From contig CM114273.1 of the NCBI GenBank assembly GCA_050084515.1, positions 22,878,001-22,942,000 on the forward strand: DNA of 64,000 bases. Direction: 5' to 3'. Shown in pieces: positions 61,160 through 64,000 of the stretch. The notes beneath the pieces are model-generated. The model had not been told where the DNA came from, did no database searches, and saw only the letters and a list, made by a program, of their open reading frames with translations. Source of the DNA: Blasia pusilla. Its lineage: Eukaryota > Marchantiophyta > Marchantiopsida > Blasiales. Position 1 is the stretch's first letter; each line of letters begins with the position of its first letter. Position numbers and translations under genes: made by a program.

Positions 61160-63400
61160 GCACAATTACGCACATGGTGCTTCCAAACCATACCATCGCA
61201 TCCCTCCAATAAGAGAACACCATATGGGAAAACATCTCGCACTCTCTAAATAGTATGCCCTACAGTCACACCCAATGTCTTAGGTGCCATCTTCTTCAAG
61301 TAGACATAGTCTCCATGATGAAACCTCCAAATATTCGGTCAATAACCACCTCCCTGAATAGTCACATTCTTGAACGTGTCCCACTGTTACGGAATCGCTA
61401 AGTTCTCAAATACCATGGGCATCACACTCTGAAACAACCTAGCCCTCAGAGAACAAGCTCGCATCCACATACCAGGGTCATCGAGGTTCAACACCTTATG
61501 GCTCTTGGCCATAAAGCAACAAGTACGGTGAGAAAGACGCTAAGGATGTTTGCCTGCTAAAATTTTATCCCATTGCCAACCATGAAAACTATAGGTCCCA
61601 ATCTCCTAAATGACCTCTCTACAATCCATACTTGCGTAAATCGCTCTGCACCATTTGGAAAACCCTCTCCGCTAGTCCATCCGTTTGAGAATGATCTTAC
61701 GAAGTGATGTGATGGTCAATCAGCGTCTGATCAAACAAGGCCATAAACTCCCCTCGAAACTCCGTATCCTAGTATGTCAACATCTCAGATGGTACACCAT
61801 AATGACTCAATACTTGATCCATGAAGGCATACTCTACTCTCTCACTCCATTCTTTAGGCAATGCAACCAACTCTATCGAGTTCGAGAATTGCTCGACCAT
61901 CACAACACATAACGACAATGGTGTTGTGTCAAAGGTAAAGGTCCTGAAAATCCAAACTCCATATATATCCTAAATCCATGATTGGAAATGGATATAATTG
62001 TGGAATTGGGGCATTGAATTATGCCCGGACCGGATCACACACCATGCACTAGGCAAGATGCATGCATGTTGCCGGGTGGGAACATGTGAAGAGAGGTTTA
62101 CACAAACATGCCTCGCCACCTGTATTGTAATTGAAGCAAGTTGTACCTCCGCTTCACTCCAAACTCCTCGTGGGCATGCTACACTGAACTCCGTATCTTG
62201 GTTTATCAATATCTCAACTAGTGCGCCATATTGAATCAACACTCATTATAGGAAGGCATATGCTAGCCCCTCACTCGCTTTGTCAGGAAATGCAATCAAC
62301 TCTATCTGTTTCTAGAAGTGATCAACTATCACCACCACATAACCACTATGGCGCTCCGTCAAAGTTAAAGGTCTTGCAAAATCCAAACTCCATTTATAAC
62401 CCTAATCCATGATCTGAAGTGGATGCGGACTGTGGAGTCAGAGCATCCAATGATGTCTGGACTCAATCACACATTATGCACATGGCAATAAACTACTCAT
62501 CATTACTTTGCATGCCCCGCCATCAGTACTGCATTTGGAGAATGTTGTATGTCCGCTTCACCCCAAAATAACGCAACTCCTCATAGGCATGTTGTTCCAA
62601 ACGTGCTCTTTGAAAAGTATGAGGCACTACACATACTCTTTCATCCTTCCAAACTTGCAACACATGTGTCTGCTCCCACAAAAGCTGTCTAGCTCGCTGT
62701 AGAATCCTTTCTCGCTATCTAGCAGCCACTGTGCTCGCAACACTGCAAGTGTGCAAGTACTTCAAGACTACTCCATCCTCGTGAATATCTTTGCCCTCTG
62801 TTGCCTCCTCTCCGGCCTCTAGATCTAGGCCTATCAAAGTCTCAACACTCTGGCTGTCCATAGCCAACATGCCTAAATAGGCTGATGCGTGCCATCTTGG
62901 AAGCATCTCCTCTTACTCTCTCCATGCCAACGAGTTCCAATCGCATCTTGCAGACTTGGGCAGGGGTTACGCCTCAATCCATCCACATCTTGGTTGAGTG
63001 TCCTAGGTCTATGCACCACGTGGAAATCATACTCTTGCAATAATAGAGCCCACCTCGCAAGGTTCCCTATAAGCTTGTTAGACTCCATCAATCACTTAAG
63101 TGGCTGATGATCAGTAATGCTGGTAAAGGGATTTAGGTAAAACATGCAGCACACATGGCAGCCAAGCACTGACTTTCATATGAGATATATTTCATCTCTG
63201 CAATGTTGTTCGAGCGGCTAGCATAAGCAACCACAAACTCTCTATCCTCATTGTCATATTGGGTGAGCACCTCTCCAAGCCCCAACATGCTCCAATATGC
63301 ACGCAACCGGAAAGGATGCCCCTTAATCGGTCTCCTTAATATGGGCGCGGACGTCAACGTGTCCTTGAGCAATTGAAATGATCTCTCCCGCTCATCCCTC
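61160..63400 (-). pseudogene. Ty3/gypsy element B: RNase H, linker and integrase remnant
   Basis: On the minus strand, from right: RNase H (63372-62873: APILRRPIKGHPFRLRAYWS, REFVVAYASRS, MKYISYE, ESNKLIGNLARWALLLQEYD, HVVHRPRTLNQDVDGLRRNP), linker with GTRWHGE, integrase (62500-61690) and C-terminal tail (61330-61160: GDYVYLKKMAPKTLGVTVG, VFPYGVLLLEGCDGMVWK, HVRNCA). It lacks the PHD region, cut by the LTR junction. Two related integrase segments occur, about 61755-62060 and 62180-62490, so part of the core is duplicated or two copies are joined. Stops occur throughout. Confidence 0.75.
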
Positions 63401-63695
63401 TAGTCCCCTTGGTGATCCACCTTGGTCAACAAGGTTAGCATCACAAAACGACTGTAAACAGCACAACACTCAGTAATGGGATACAACACTCAATGGCATA
63501 CCCTCCTCTATCAGCAACACACGCTCTACCCCTAAGTGGGCTCCGTGATTGAGATGGTGCTGTGTGGCCACAAGCGGCACGACGTGGCCAATGATGCATT
63601 GCACATTCTTGCCACCCATTTTGTATCCCATATTGAACCTACGCCTTGGTCGTAGAGGCTTGCATCGAGCCCGTACATGGCCTGCATCGGCGAGC

Positions 63696-64000
63696 CAAGG
63701 TGGAATATGAATAAAGTTTGTGTTTGCGTAGATGTCCATATCCGTGCATCCATTGTGTAGAATAACTATTCCATATGGGGCCCATCTCCCCCTTCTTTCT
63801 CATCCTGCCCACTTGCATTCGTGATTCGCACTTTCTCATTTCTTCCTCATCCCACCTCCACTCCCTCCCCCCTTATTACTCTACCCTACATTTCCTTATC
63901 TTCCACCATGAACTAGAAGGATGGGCTGCAACTTTTGCACTCCATGTCCATGGGCATGTCTAAAATTTTCCGTCCAAAGGACCAACTTGTCTGTTTTTGT
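63696..64000 (-). mobile_element. hAT-like MITE copy G, runs off the window
   Basis: It starts CAAGGTGGAATATGAATAAA and has the family middle (CATATGGGGCCCATCTCCCC) and 'CCATGTCCATGGGCATGTC'. The final TGCAACCATG end lies past 64000. Confidence 0.7.

Overview
This is a stretch of nuclear DNA from a land plant. The only intact host gene is the 3' part of the DNA primase large subunit (PRIM2), spread over sixteen small exons with GT-AG introns on the + strand (1-7000). It reads closest to plant PRIM2 as I remember that family. Almost everything else is decayed transposable-element sequence of plant type: Ty3/gypsy and Ty1/copia pol and gag fragments, solo and partial LTRs, Helitrons, a hAT-like MITE family, and long (CT)n microsatellites. 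The Ty3 fragments resemble elements I associate with non-flowering plants (mosses, liverworts, lycophytes), so a bryophyte or similar genome is a guess from family resemblance only. There are no bacterial operons, CRISPR arrays, rRNA or tRNA genes that I can see.

Layout. 1-7000: PRIM2 (5' exons lie before the window). 7001-9926: low-copy spacer with no recognised gene. 9927-15240: AT-rich, with a complete Helitron, an oppositely oriented relative, and a solo LTR. 15300-18600: GC-rich block with no recognisable gene. 18600-20330: AT-rich with two more Helitron ends. 20330-26640: hAT MITEs, a copia gag remnant, LTR pieces and a minus-strand Ty3 pol remnant whose integrase tail carries a PHD-finger pattern. 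26640-30266: LTR piece, (CT)n tract and an 80-bp minisatellite. 30370-33158: minus-strand Ty3 protease and gag, the gag interrupted by a MITE. 34-41 kb: MITEs, a 131-bp (CT)n tract, copia RT, gag and integrase pieces, LTR pieces. 41.9-55.7 kb: alternating GC-rich and AT-rich DNA without recognisable genes but with three perfect hairpins. 55.7-59.4 kb: mosaic of Ty3 RT, copia gag-protease, LTR, Ty3 integrase tail and antisense copia RNase H-integrase. 60.6-64 kb: a minus-strand Ty3 LTR plus integrase/RNase H remnant, ending in another MITE.

Only PRIM2 looks functional. It would work with the small primase subunit and DNA polymerase alpha to make RNA primers. Every retrotransposon reading frame seen carries stops or frameshifts, and several have lost catalytic residues. 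The most interesting items are the PHD-like zinc finger at the end of a Ty3 integrase, a dispersed hAT-like MITE family with two convincing 8-bp target duplications, and a set of perfect short-loop hairpins between 46.9 and 60.4 kb.
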